NCBI GenBank assembly: GCA_949126835.1 | Contig: OX421506.1 | Coordinates: 26,573,801 to 26,637,800, forward strand | From: Anisus vortex | Lineage: Eukaryota > Mollusca > Gastropoda > Planorbidae | Direction of reading: 5' to 3' | DNA: 64,000 nucleotides | Shown: positions 34,422 to 44,790 of the stretch, piece by piece | Layout: every line of letters begins with the position of its first letter | Numbering within the stretch: the stretch's first letter is position 1 | Position numbers and translations under genes: made by a program | Notes under the pieces: generated by a model | What the model was told of the DNA's origin: nothing | What the model saw: only the letters and a program-made list of their open reading frames with translations | The model's database searches: none

Positions 34422-35443
34422 CTCTAGTAAAACTCTAGAAACACTAGTAAACTCGGCAAAATCATTAGTACCCATGGCGTAAATCGTAAGCTATTTGCTG
34501 ACGACACGGAATTATACATTAGTTTCAATCCTGATCCTGCTTCCTGTGCTGCGGCTGTAAAATCTCTTGAAGACTGCTGCCTGTCAGTGAAATCGTGGAT
34601 GGTGGAAAATAGGCTAAAGCTAAATGATGATAAAACAGTGGCAATATTGTGTGGGTCTCATGCTAAACTTAAAACCTCTAAGCTAGAAGCAATAAAAGTT
34701 GGCACTGCTGAAATTACCTTATCTGACTATGTAAAAGATCTTGGCTTGTTTATTGACAGTAAACTCTCAATGACTACCCATGTCAGCTCTGTCGTCCGGG
34801 CATGCTCTATGCAATTACGAGCCTTAGGTCAATTGCGACCTCATCTAAACAAGAAAACAGCAAATGCTGTTGCAGTCTCTCTTATTCTCTCAAGACTTGA
34901 TTACTGCAACAGCTGCTTGTGGGGGATTCCAAAAAAGCAGATTGAGAGACTCCAGAAAGTGCAGAACAATGCTGCACGCATAGTATCTCTGGTCGAGAGG
35001 TCCTCTCACATCACCCCTATACTTAGGGATCTCCACTGGCTTCCCGTGCAAAAGCGAATTGAATTTAAGCTTCTTTCCCTGGCATTCAGCTGCTTGGATG
35101 GCACTGCACCTAGCTATCTTCAAAACATTCTTACAACATATGTTCCAGCAAGAGATCTCCGTTCAAGTGAAAAGTCATTACTTAGGACTCCCAGTCTTAT
35201 TGGACATAGAAAGAAAACCTTTGGAGTGCGCGTCTTTGAGGCGGTGGCGCCCGTATTATGGAACAATTTGCCTATTTTACTAAGGCAAACTGAAGCAAAG
35301 TCTTTTAAAAAGAACCTAAAGTCCTATATGTTTAAGTAATCATTCTCTAATTTGTGCTCTTGTATCTATGTCATGACAGCGCACTGAGCATGCTATTATA
35401 GCATGGATAGTTGCGCTATAAAAGTGCTCATTATTATTATTAT
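34422..35443 (+). mobile_element. L2/CR1-like LINE, 5'-truncated, inserted in LTR
   Basis: Comparison with the uninterrupted LTR places the insertion exactly. TAAGAAA at 34415-34421 is repeated at 35444-35450. The insert is 1022 bp, has only the last third of the polymerase frame, then about 100 bp of 3' UTR and an (ATT)n tail. The 3' UTR includes gcgcactgagcatgctatta and tagcatggatagttgcgct, which can form a stem and is also present at 44737-44783. Truncation at the 5' end with a short tandem tail is the normal product of LINE target-primed integration. Confidence 0.93.
34451..35339 (+). pseudogene. L2/CR1-like reverse transcriptase, C-terminal part
   Basis: The frame is open from the truncation point. 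It begins with the catalytic box KLFADDTELYI near 34490-34525, then WMVENRLKLNDDKT, the YVKDLGLFIDSKLSM block (thumb), LDYCNSCLWGIPKKQIERLQ, NNAARIV, HITPILRDLHWLPVQKRI, and a C-terminal SFKKNLKSYMFK before TAA. The LHWLPV signature and FADDTEL box are typical of the CR1/L2 group. The N-terminal endonuclease and the first polymerase motifs are missing, so it cannot work. No internal stop is seen in what remains, which fits a young copy. Confidence 0.9.
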
Positions 35444-36184
35444 TAAGAAAAATACAAGTCCAAAACTAATTCTGATAAACACTATGTACAAGTAATGTTC
35501 CTACTACGGAGATAAACTCTCAACTAGGAACTCAACTGAACCTAAACTCAACTGAAGTCTGAAGGGAGAAACATGGCTTTTTAAAGTCTATCTTCTCATT
35601 ACCCAGAAGTACTCATTGGTTAGGGTACAGCCAATCGTAACTAGGGGAAAAACTTCCACTCCCAAAAACACAGACACAAGTCTGGTTAGAATGTCGTTTA
35701 ATTAATAGAACAAACTAGGTGGGCAGGGTGGTCAGGGTTTAGCTTGAAAACATTAATCTTACTTAATTACAATACATTGATTAAACTTCCCACAATATAA
35801 CAATCATGCCAGACCTCAGGGTGTCCTTAAACCTTAGCAAAATAGACATTAAGGCGCTATTGGAGACGCTTCCAATTAAAGTATCTATGCAAGAGGGTGA
35901 TCGTATAAGTGTTTTCTTCAGGGAAAAATGCGGAATGGGAGGAGAGAGGTAATTGAAGAAGGGGTGTAGGTGGGGCAGTTGTAGTCACGATTACAATTCA
36001 GGGTCACGACTTGTAGATGCCAGTTTAGTTTTATTACGATGGCTAACCAATTTGTAATTGATAGCAGGAAAGGAGGGTGGGAAATCTAATTAGGTTATAA
36101 AAACACAACGGGCTTAAACTTTCCCTTGGGATCTAGGTTAGTTTTAAAAGGTCAGGGAAGGGGCATTGGTGCAACTTTATAACA

Positions 36185-36801
36185 CCTCCCATCCTAAAGG
36201 AAAAAGGAAATTAACCATAATCTAAAATGGGAAATTTGCTTTGGTCAAACTTATGTACATTTCAAAAAGTTTACAAATGTCAATAATAAAATTCAAATCA
36301 TGAATTGGGAATCATGATGAGTTTTAAAAGTCCCTTACAAAACTAATATTATTTCTGTAGCCTCACTCATAAAGTGCAAAGGCTTTTAAAAGTAAGGTTA
36401 TATTTTTCTGTAAAAAAACAAGATAGGTGGGAACTAGTTGTTCCGAAAAACAAAAACATATAAGTTTGCATAATACACATGTAAAGTAATTATATAAGAA
36501 AGAAAAATCGTATAGTTCTTTCAACAGTACTTGTAGTAATGGAATATCAATGACTTAATAATGTAGTCATGCATAAAAATATTTAAATGTAAGATGAGGG
36601 TAATATATATTTTTCTGAGTTACCAATAAATGTGAAGTATAATATATATATTTATCAAAACTTTTAAGAAAAAGTTAAAATTGCATCTTGCCAGTATAAA
36701 AATATTGATACGGTTTCAGTAAATAAGTAATGATTCATTTGATATAATACACATCTGTAAATCAAATCATAGGTGTTCTGGTAAAAGTTAACATGCATAA
36801 A
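36185..36801. other. gypsy 3' noncoding region
   Basis: AT-rich stretch between the polyprotein stop and the left LTR, no frame of note. The stretch beside the LTR is purine-rich on the element's strand (the polypurine tract candidate). Confidence 0.75.
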
Positions 36802-39800
36802 TCACATTCTAATAACATTATCTTTGCCTTTAATGTGCTTTATGATTAAATCATATGACTGCAGAAGTCTTTGGTTCTGAGTAACCCTAGTCAAAAAGGT
36901 TAGTGGGTTATGATCAGTAAATATCTCTATGGGATATGGAGAACCATTCACATAAAAGTCAAAATGCTTCAGAGCAAGTATAATACCTAGCAGTTCTTTT
37001 TCAATAGTGCTGTAATTTTTCTCATGGGGATTAAACTTCTGAGAATGATAACATATGGGGTGTTCTATCTTGTCATCATCTTCCTGAAATAGGACAGCTC
37101 CCATTTCAGTATCACATGCATCTACTGCTATCTTAAAGGGTTTTTCAAACTTAGGTGTTACTAACACAGGAGCATGGGACAATATAAGCTTAAGTTGTTC
37201 AAATGCTTTATTACACTCGTCAGCCCATTTGAACTTAGAGTTCTTCTTCAGAAGGTCTGTGAGTGGACATGCTATGGTAGAAAAGTTTGCACAGAACTTA
37301 CGGTAATATCCTGCCATCCCAAGGAAACTTCTAACCTGTTTTCTTGTTTGAGGGATAGGGACATTCTGAATGGCAGTTATTTTGGCATCAACTGGTTTAA
37401 TTTTTCCACCGCCAACAATATGACCTAGATATTTAATTGTGGCGTGCCCAAATTGACTTTTAGCTAAGTTTACTGTTAAGTTTGCATTGTCTAACTTGGT
37501 GAACAAATGTCTCAATTGTTTTACGTGGGTTGGAAAATCATTGCTGTATATGACAATATCATCTAGATAAGCATTGCATTGAAAAATGTCTTGTACAATT
37601 GAGTTGATTAATCTTTGAAAGGTAGCTGGTGCATTTTTCAAACCAAAAGGCATTACTTTGTATTTAAACAAACCGTCAGGGGTTGCAAAAGAAGAAATTT
37701 CTTGGGCCCTAGGAGATAATGGGATTTGAAAATATGCAGACAAGAGGTCAATTTTGGTTACAAATTTTGCATCACCAATCTTGTCAATGAGGTCATCTAT
37801 TCTGGGTATTGGGTAGGAATCAGTTTTAGTGACCGCATTTACCTTCCGGTAATCAGTGCAGAAGCGGAGGGAGTTATCTGCTTTTGGGACTAACACACAT
37901 GGGGAACTCCAGTCACTAGCACTGGGCTCTATTATGTCATGCTTTAGCATGTATTCAACTTCCTGCCTTATGTGTTGAAGTTGAAAAGGGTTAGCCCTAT
38001 AAGGGTGTTGTTTAAGCGGTTTGCAGTCTTCAACAATAACCATGTCATGCTCAATGAGGTGAGTCCTTCTAGGAACATCACTAAATAGCTGTGGAAAATC
38101 TGCAATCAAATTTTTTATTGAACTTTTCTCAGTCAAAGATAAATGATTGATCTTAGCATCAAAATTGTTCAAGGTAATGGAGTTTTGCAATTTGCATTCT
38201 GCAAATTTGTGTTCAATTTTATGGAGATCAGTAGGTATCTGAGTGATAGGGGTCATGGGAACAATAGCAGGATTTTCCTGAGGTATACCCTTTTCCCTAT
38301 AGAAGTAAGGTTTCAACATGTTAATGTGACATAACCTCTTTTCCCTTCTGCGGTTAGGGGTTTTTATCAGGTAATTTACATTACTGATTTTTTTCTCGAC
38401 CTCATATGGTCCTGAGAATTTTGCACTCAGTGGTTGACCAGGGATAGGAAGGAAAACTAAAACCTTGTCTCCGGGGTCAAAACTCCTTATTCTTGCTTTC
38501 TTGTCATACCAGGTTTTCATTGTGCCTTGAGCCTGTGACAAATTAGATTTAACACAATTAAAAGCATCAAATAAATGGTTTTTAAATTTGTCAACATAAG
38601 ATAACAGTCCCGTGGTCTCTGTTGACGTTGTCCAAGTTTCTTGGAGCAATTTCAGAGGTCCTCTAACAGTGTGGCCAAATATTAGTTCGAAAGGACTAAA
38701 TCCGAGGGATTCTTGTACAGCCTCGCGAGCAGCAAAGAGTACGAGGGGTACTCCTCTGTCCCAGTCTTTCGAATGTTCGAAACAGTAAGTCCTTATCATG
38801 GACTTGAGTGTTTGATGGAACCTTTCAAGGGCTCCTTGGCTCTCTGGATGGTATGCACTAGACACATTGTGCTGGATACCTAGACGCTTGAGGACTTGAC
38901 CAAACAGTTTCGACGTGAAGTTTGTCCCTTGGTCCGATTGAACAGTCCGTGGGAGGCCATACCGAGTAAAGAAACCGGTTAAGGCGTCCGCTATTTTGTC
39001 AGCTGTGATGCTACGCAGCGGAATGGCTTCAGGGAATCTGGTTGATGAACACATTATAGTGAACAGAAATTGGTGACCCGCCTTGGTTTTAGGTAGGGGT
39101 CCCACACAGTCGATCAGTATTTTACTGAATGGTTCAGAGAACGCTGGGATTGGTTGTAGTGGGGCAACAGGTATGGTTTGGTTCGGTTTGCCAACCATTT
39201 GACAGGTGTGACAAGACTTGCAATATGATGCGACGTCTCTGCGTAGGCCTGGCCAATAAAAGTAAGGGAGGACCCGATGATAGGTCTTGTTGACTCCCAT
39301 ATGACCGGCAAACGGTAGATCATGGGCGATGTGTAGAATATCGTTGCGATATCTAGCTGGTACCATAACCTGGTGGGCGTTTTCCCAGTTGCTGTCACTT
39401 GTTGCTTCTCGTGGTTTCCACTTTCTCATTAGGAGATCATCCTTTAGGTAATAGCATTCAGCTACATTTTCTGATTCAGCAGCAGTAACTGCTTCTTCCC
39501 TGAGCTTGGCGAGTTCTATGTCGTTCTGTTGCTCTTGGATCAATAGCTGTCTCGGGGACAGACTATTTTCGTTGGTCTCTAACGATGGACCTTCGAGGAG
39601 ACGGGCAAAAAATGTTGCGCTTAAGTCTACTTCGGGTAGTTCTCGTGAGGATTTGTTGGTGGTCTCGTTGGACTCAACGTTGTTACGGCTCATGCCCCTG
39701 GTGATAGCGCACACAGGATATAGGTAAGCATCTTCTGTTGGCTTATCATTCAGGTCGGGGTCACGAGTCATGATGGGTTCAGGTTTTACTCTTCCCCCAG

Positions 39801-41637
39801 CTAAATCATTGCCTATGAGTAGAGATATTCCCTCAAAAGGCAAAGCAGGCTGTACACCTACAGTAACAGGTCCAGATATCAACTCTGATTGAAGTTGTAT
39901 CCTGTGTAGAGGAACTTCCATGTTCCCCATTTCTACACCTCTCAGCAGTACATTTTGTCCAGTGTATGTCTTTTCAGACAACGGGATGGTTCCTTCTAGG
40001 ATCACAGTTAAGGAAGCACCTGTGTCCCTGAGGATTTTGATATGCTTTCTGCCGAGTGTATCGTTTGGCAACGACACATAGCCATCTGAAATGAAAGGCA
40101 TAAAGTCCTTGAGGTTTGTGTTCTCAGGATCTTTATTGGTGACCTGTTCTAAATTACTGCCAAATTTTGACGAACTTGAAGCTAGGCTGCAAACGGGTGT
40201 TGTTTGTAAACTCTGGTTAGAGTTCAGCAGACTGTTCTCAAAGACAACCGTCTTTTGTCTCTTAGAGATGGCCTTTCTCATGGACGAACGGTGACTTGAA
40301 ACGTCTTGATCTGTGCTCTCTGTCGGAGTACTCTGTCGACTGGCACTTTTCTGAGAATTAGTTTTGTTCTCAAAATGTTTCCTGTCGCTAGCTGTTGTCT
40401 GGCAAGTAGAGTTGAGTTTATCTAGTTCTATTTCTGAGTTGTTCTTATACGTAGAAGTGTTTATCATTGATCTGGAGACATAGCAACCAGCCAATTCTTG
40501 CTTAGGTTTGTTGACCTTTCTGTTTAAGGTCCAACAATTTTGTTTTGTATGCCCTTCTTTTTTGCAGTGTTGGCAATACGGCTTTGTATTTTGTGTTTCG
40601 TTGTGATTCTTGGTGTTGTTCACACTGGTGTGAATAGTATTACTGGGTTTCTGTCTATAAGACTCATTCGTGTTCTGCTTTACTGTACTTTTGAATTTGT
40701 CATTTTGATAAGTTTTTACTGTTGGGTGTATTAAAACGTAGTCATCGGCTAATCGAGCTGCTGCCTGCACCTGTTCAATGCCTCTGTCAGCTATATGGGT
40801 TCTTACATCTACTCGAACACAATTTAAAAATTCTTCTAACAAGACAATGTTTTTTAATTTCTCAAAGTCATTTGAAACGTTCCTTGACCTAAGCCAACGA
40901 TCAAGTTGTTTTTCTTTCACACGCAGGAAGTCTACGTGTGATTGATCGTGGTCTTTTCTGGCTTCTCGGAACAGCTTCCGGTACTTTTCTGGCACCATCT
41001 CGTATGCTCTAAGTACTTTGTCTTTGACGATATCATAGTTATTGTCTTCTTCAGCCTTCAGGGTTAGAATGACATCCATGGCTCGACCTTTATTTAGGGC
41101 TGAACGGAGCAGTAAGGCTTTCTTTTCTGTTGGAAAATTGTAATCTTCCGATGCCTTTTCAAACAGTAAGAAAAATTCTTCAACGTGTGTTTCTTTGAAT
41201 TCTGGAATATGTTTCTTGAATTTGATAAGATCAACGTTAACACCTTCTCTGCTAAAACTTGCACCTTGCAGCCGTGCCATTTCAATGCGTTCCCTACTTT
41301 CAGCTTCAATTTTAATTTTAGCCAGTTGTATTTCTTTTTCTATTTTCATTTTCTCCATTTCAAGTTGAAACTTCAATTGTTCATTCATTACAGGGCATTC
41401 TTGATTACGATCAGGTGTTCTTTCATGATAACTAACTGTATCTTCTTCATCACGTTCTTCTGTAACAGTATCAGTGGTTAGTTTACCCTGTGCTATCAGG
41501 CTTTCTTTTATTTCATCTACTAATTTAAATCTTGTTGGTGTTGTCTCTGATACTTCTATACCCAAAGATTGAGCAAGTCCTTTAAGTTGTGTGAGTGACA
41601 TTTTGTCTAGCTCACTGATGGTAATGTTTGAATCCAT
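36802..41637 (-). CDS. Gmr1-like Gag-PR-INT-RT-RH polyprotein
   Basis: One 1611-residue frame. A SAP-like helix pair (about 13-50) and a charged coiled region (85-125) come first. Then a capsid region (about 135-300, with VLRAYEMVPEKYRKLF and LLEEFLNCV), zinc knuckle C355-C358-H363-C368, and protease DTGAS (538-542). Integrase follows: zinc-binding H772/H779...C809/C812 and catalytic D843, D902, E938 (35 residues between the last two). Reverse transcriptase has D1297 and YLDD at 1357-1360. RNase H has D1506, E1546/E1548 and D1575. Integrase precedes the polymerase, opposite to ordinary Ty3/gypsy and as in the Gmr1 group. No stop or frameshift is present. The RNase H end is short: the region between QNQRLL and QSYDL looks contracted and the frame stops right after KGKDNVI. 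The Met at 41637 follows an in-frame leader and starts Gag sensibly. Confidence 0.95.
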   Translation of the reverse strand: MDSNITISELDKMSLTQLKGLAQSLGIEVSETTPTRFKLVDEIKESLIAQGKLTTDTVTEERDEEDTVSYHERTPDRNQECPVMNEQLKFQLEMEKMKIEKEIQLAKIKIEAESRERIEMARLQGASFSREGVNVDLIKFKKHIPEFKETHVEEFFLLFEKASEDYNFPTEKKALLLRSALNKGRAMDVILTLKAEEDNNYDIVKDKVLRAYEMVPEKYRKLFREARKDHDQSHVDFLRVKEKQLDRWLRSRNVSNDFEKLKNIVLLEEFLNCVRVDVRTHIADRGIEQVQAAARLADDYVLIHPTVKTYQNDKFKSTVKQNTNESYRQKPSNTIHTSVNNTKNHNETQNTKPYCQHCKKEGHTKQNCWTLNRKVNKPKQELAGCYVSRSMINTSTYKNNSEIELDKLNSTCQTTASDRKHFENKTNSQKSASRQSTPTESTDQDVSSHRSSMRKAISKRQKTVVFENSLLNSNQSLQTTPVCSLASSSSKFGSNLEQVTNKDPENTNLKDFMPFISDGYVSLPNDTLGRKHIKILRDTGASLTVILEGTIPLSEKTYTGQNVLLRGVEMGNMEVPLHRIQLQSELISGPVTVGVQPALPFEGISLLIGNDLAGGRVKPEPIMTRDPDLNDKPTEDAYLYPVCAITRGMSRNNVESNETTNKSSRELPEVDLSATFFARLLEGPSLETNENSLSPRQLLIQEQQNDIELAKLREEAVTAAESENVAECYYLKDDLLMRKWKPREATSDSNWENAHQVMVPARYRNDILHIAHDLPFAGHMGVNKTYHRVLPYFYWPGLRRDVASYCKSCHTCQMVGKPNQTIPVAPLQPIPAFSEPFSKILIDCVGPLPKTKAGHQFLFTIMCSSTRFPEAIPLRSITADKIADALTGFFTRYGLPRTVQSDQGTNFTSKLFGQVLKRLGIQHNVSSAYHPESQGALERFHQTLKSMIRTYCFEHSKDWDRGVPLVLFAAREAVQESLGFSPFELIFGHTVRGPLKLLQETWTTSTETTGLLSYVDKFKNHLFDAFNCVKSNLSQAQGTMKTWYDKKARIRSFDPGDKVLVFLPIPGQPLSAKFSGPYEVEKKISNVNYLIKTPNRRREKRLCHINMLKPYFYREKGIPQENPAIVPMTPITQIPTDLHKIEHKFAECKLQNSITLNNFDAKINHLSLTEKSSIKNLIADFPQLFSDVPRRTHLIEHDMVIVEDCKPLKQHPYRANPFQLQHIRQEVEYMLKHDIIEPSASDWSSPCVLVPKADNSLRFCTDYRKVNAVTKTDSYPIPRIDDLIDKIGDAKFVTKIDLLSAYFQIPLSPRAQEISSFATPDGLFKYKVMPFGLKNAPATFQRLINSIVQDIFQCNAYLDDIVIYSNDFPTHVKQLRHLFTKLDNANLTVNLAKSQFGHATIKYLGHIVGGGKIKPVDAKITAIQNVPIPQTRKQVRSFLGMAGYYRKFCANFSTIACPLTDLLKKNSKFKWADECNKAFEQLKLILSHAPVLVTPKFEKPFKIAVDACDTEMGAVLFQEDDDKIEHPICYHSQKFNPHEKNYSTIEKELLGIILALKHFDFYVNGSPYPIEIFTDHNPLTFLTRVTQNQRLLQSYDLIIKHIKGKDNVIRM

Positions 41638-41865
41638 TTTTTTAACGTAAAAAATGTTTGTTTAAATAAATGGCCAACTTACTTGAGTTGTCGTAAGAAT
41701 AACAAAGTTCTTTTCAATAAAACACCACAATTCAAATATAGTCCATTATAAAACACAGTTCAAAGTTGACACTAATTATTAGTAAACGTTGAATGAGCAG
41801 AGTCTTGAAGCAAAGTTATTTTAAGACAAAACTGGAATATTCCGGACACGAGATCCCAATAAATA

Positions 41866-42829
41866 TGTTACGTACTCGTGCAATATTATGTATTTGGCTG
41901 TTGTCTAGGTGTAGGCTCAATATTCCAAGAGTTGTTTGTTTTTATATGGGCTTGATTACTTCAGTAATTATGATTCTATTTCAATGTTAATTCCATGTAA
42001 TACCTTGAATTTTAATTGAAATCAACACCATTTGCACGATAATTGTGATTTTATTTTGTATAACACTTGAATACAAGACGAATACACATAAGAAAAATAC
42101 AAGTCCAAAACTAATTCTGATAAACACTATGTACAAGTAATGTTCCTACTACGGAGATAAACTCTCAACTAGGAACTCAACTGAACCTAAACTCAACTGA
42201 AGTCTGAAGGGAGAAACATGGCTTTTTAAAGTCTATCTTCTCATTACCCAGAAGTACTCATTGGTTAGGGTACAGCCAATCGTAACTAGGGGAAAAACTT
42301 CCACTCCCAAAAACACAGACACATGTCTGGTTAGAATGTCGTTTAATTAATAGAACAAACTAGGTGGGCAGGGTGGTCAGGGTTTAGCTTGAAAACATTA
42401 ATCTTACTTAATTACAATACATTGATTAAACTTCCCACAATATAACAATCATGCCAGACCTCAGGGTGTCCTTAAACCTTAGCAAAATAGACATTAAGGC
42501 GCTATTGGAGACGCTTCCAATTAAAGTATCTATGCAAGAGGGTGATCGTATAAGTGTTTTCTTCAGGGAAAAATGCGGAATGGGAGGAGAGAGGTAATTG
42601 AAGAAGGGGTGTAGGTGGGGCAGTTGTAGTCACGATTACAATTCAGGGTCACGACTTGTAGATGCCAGTTTAGTTTTATTACGATGGCTAACCAATTTGT
42701 AATTGATAGCAGGAAAGGAGGGTGGGAAATCTAATTAGGTTATAAAAACACAACGGGCTTAAACTTTCCCTTGGGATCTAGGTTAGTTTTAAAAGGTCAG
42801 GGAAGGGGCATTGGTGCAACTTTATAACA
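41866..42829 (-). repeat. 5' LTR of gypsy element
   Basis: Intact 964-bp LTR. On the element's strand it begins TGTTATAAAG, placing a TATA-like box at its very start, and ends CGTAACA. It carries transcription signals for the element. Matches the left LTR except for two substitutions. Confidence 0.95.
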
Positions 42830-42833
42830 GTAC

Positions 42834-43480
42834 GAATGTTCCAGCTTGCAAGTCGAAGTGCTGGAGACTTCTTGCTTGTTCTTTTTCCTGGTGCTTGGCT
42901 TATGGCTCGCTTGTTGAGTTGAGCAGTCTGATCCCCATGCACCCAATGGGGCAGGCAAGCCATGGCGGAACATCACCTTATTGGCTGGGGGCTGCCCAGC
43001 TTGAGGCGGGCGGTAGATGCTCAGTGAGACGTGAAAATCTCTCCCACCGTCTGGAGCGTTCCCTGGCGCCTAGCTCTACGCCAATCGAGCAGTGGCTTAT
43101 AACCGGTAGACTGCCGCTCCACGTGTTGTGCCTACGCATTGCAGCGAGGCTGGAGTGACCTCTCCAGGTTGGGGTGAGGGAAGTCGAAAAGGAGGCCACG
43201 ATAGCCTGGGCGATGCTCAGTAAGGCCAGCTGTTGCCCTTGCAGCAGGCCCTCTCTCTCCACGCTGATGGCGGTTCCACGGGAACAGCGAGCTGATACAA
43301 CGAGGGACCATCTGCGTCGCAGGAGTTGCCAGAGAGATAGCGCGTTCGCTATAAAACAGTCATTCGAGAAGGCCAGGAGTTGGACTTTGGTTAGCAGAGG
43401 CTATTTGAGACGCAAGCCATGAGGATATTTAGAGAGGAGTGGGTACTTATTTCCCACCCCCATCCCTGGCAGTACTAACC
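42834..43480 (-). mobile_element. RTE-like LINE, 5' part
   Basis: The continuation of the LINE at 30950-34191. Next to the gypsy border the minus strand reads KSPALRLASWNIRT, the conserved start of the endonuclease. Upstream lie about 600 bp of GC-rich 5' region with an open frame (42978-43262) rich in Ser/Ala/Arg that is not a known domain. The border near 43480 is a guess from composition. Confidence 0.75.
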
Positions 43481-44584
43481 TTGGACCAGGTTGTATATTC
43501 AAGATATTATTGCATAGCGCTATGGTAGAAGTATTTGCAGCCAGGTTTGACATAACTTCGGTACCTGACCATGGAGATTATATATTTCATAGAGGTTGTG
43601 ACGTGCTGGTCTAAGTTGATGCGTCACATAGCATTTAATTAGCATAGGCTATCAGTGCAGACTTAGTGGATAACTCAGCAGGTACACAGGTGATGGGGAG
43701 TGGTGAAAATGGCAGGTTATCTAGGTGGTATGTGGTCCCGAAATGTGCTGATGATTTCTATGTGATTTTTAAGACAAAATTTATAAACAGGTTTCTGGCT
43801 CGTTAATACGTAGGTTGAGTTAAACTGTTGACTAATTGACACTTTTCACTGAACGTCACACAAACAGGTATTCTATCAATCGATAAGCAAGGCGTATTGT
43901 AACAACGAATATTTTATTCACTTAAAAGTCCGTATTCAATCATTGATGACGTGAGCAAATAAATCATACAATCCAAATACAAGTGATGAATAGGGATATC
44001 ATATATAGTGCAAATCTTGCGGTAGGCTTAGACTATAAGTCAATAAGTAAACCTGAGTAGGGCCGAAGGCCGCCATTCAGGGGCGCAAACCTCCTCGTAG
44101 CCCGGCTACAGGCGAACTGCCGGTAGAACTAACTTACATTACATGTTAAAAGACAACAAGTTAGATTGCAACTCCTCACGTGATTGTAATTGGGGGGGGG
44201 GCAATGTTAAGATTGACATGTAGATAGCGTATCCGATTGGTCACCATGTCTCTTCAATTCAGCCTTTGATTGACATGTGAAGTTGAGTACCAAAAAGCGG
44301 GGTAGTGGGGAAGGGGTGCGGGGAGGGGGACGCCGGCGGTAGGGAAACTTCGAAGGCCCTGTGTTATTGGTCAGAGTTTTCTCTCTTGTCCGTCGGGGGT
44401 CAAGCATCAAAGATTCCCAGTTCCCTGACCAGGGGAAAAACCGTCATGGAGATGTGAATTTCCTATGATCTGGTCGAAGAGACTGTGGAGTGGGGGGGGG
44501 GGGCGGGTGTAGAGGTAGGGTCTTGGGTCGCTAGCTACGTGGGGATTGCATAATGACCACGTGAATAAAACATGCACTAACCTT
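43481..44584. other. No gene recognised
   Basis: Unique-looking sequence with a G10 run near 44192 and a G12 run near 44492. Minus-strand frames at 44207-44410 and 44407-44751 have no recognised domain; the second overlaps the SINE. Confidence 0.4.
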
Positions 44585-44790
44585 GGCTTACTAGCCACAT
44601 GTTCGAGGGAAGCACGCAAGATGATATACACTGACACGTCGCGGGTTCTATCCCGGCCACCGGCGGATCCCTGTCGCCCTGCAGGAGGTTTGGGCCTGTA
44701 AACATATTTGCGCCAGCAGGCAGCAGTGTGTTTACAGAGCGCACTGAGCATGCTAAAATAGCATGGATAGAAGCGCTATATAAATAACCA
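44585..44790 (+). mobile_element. SINE-B with L2-type 3' tail
   Basis: Box-B-like gggttctatcccgg near 44643 is followed by accggcggatccctgtcgcc and aggaggtttgggcc, the SINE-B central block. It then passes into gcgcactgagcatgctaaaa and tagcatggatagaagcgct, which match the 3' UTR of the L2/CR1-like LINE at 35378-35420. Tail sharing lets a SINE be copied by the LINE machinery. The element's 5' border is uncertain. Confidence 0.75.

Larger units (their letters stand above)
34192..36184 (-). repeat. 3' LTR of gypsy element, interrupted
   Basis: Starts tgttacgtactcg and ends ctttataaca in plus-strand reading. It is the same 964-bp sequence as 41866-42829, split at 34421 by the L2/CR1-like insertion 34422-35443 plus a 7-bp duplication. 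On the element's own strand it contains TATAAAG just inside its start and an AATAAA signal further along. Confidence 0.95.
34192..42829 (-). mobile_element. Gmr1-like Ty3/gypsy LTR retrotransposon, full length
   Basis: 8.64 kb including a 1.03-kb insertion in one LTR. It has LTRs at both ends starting TG and ending CA, target duplication GTAC (34188-34191 / 42830-42833), one long frame (36802-41637, minus) and no env-like frame. The two LTRs differ at only two sites by eye (34357 region G/T; 35670 region A/T), so insertion was recent. In transcription order, a 228-bp leader follows the right LTR and a 617-bp noncoding stretch lies between the stop and the left LTR. The purine-rich aggatgggagg directly before the left LTR is the likely second-strand primer site. 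A possible tRNA primer site (TGGGATCTCGTG) lies about 7 bases inside the right LTR, but I cannot assign the tRNA. Confidence 0.95.

Noticed and set aside
34192..42829. Endogenous retrovirus with envelope gene
   Set aside because: No env-like frame exists between the polyprotein stop and the LTR; 36185-36801 is noncoding.
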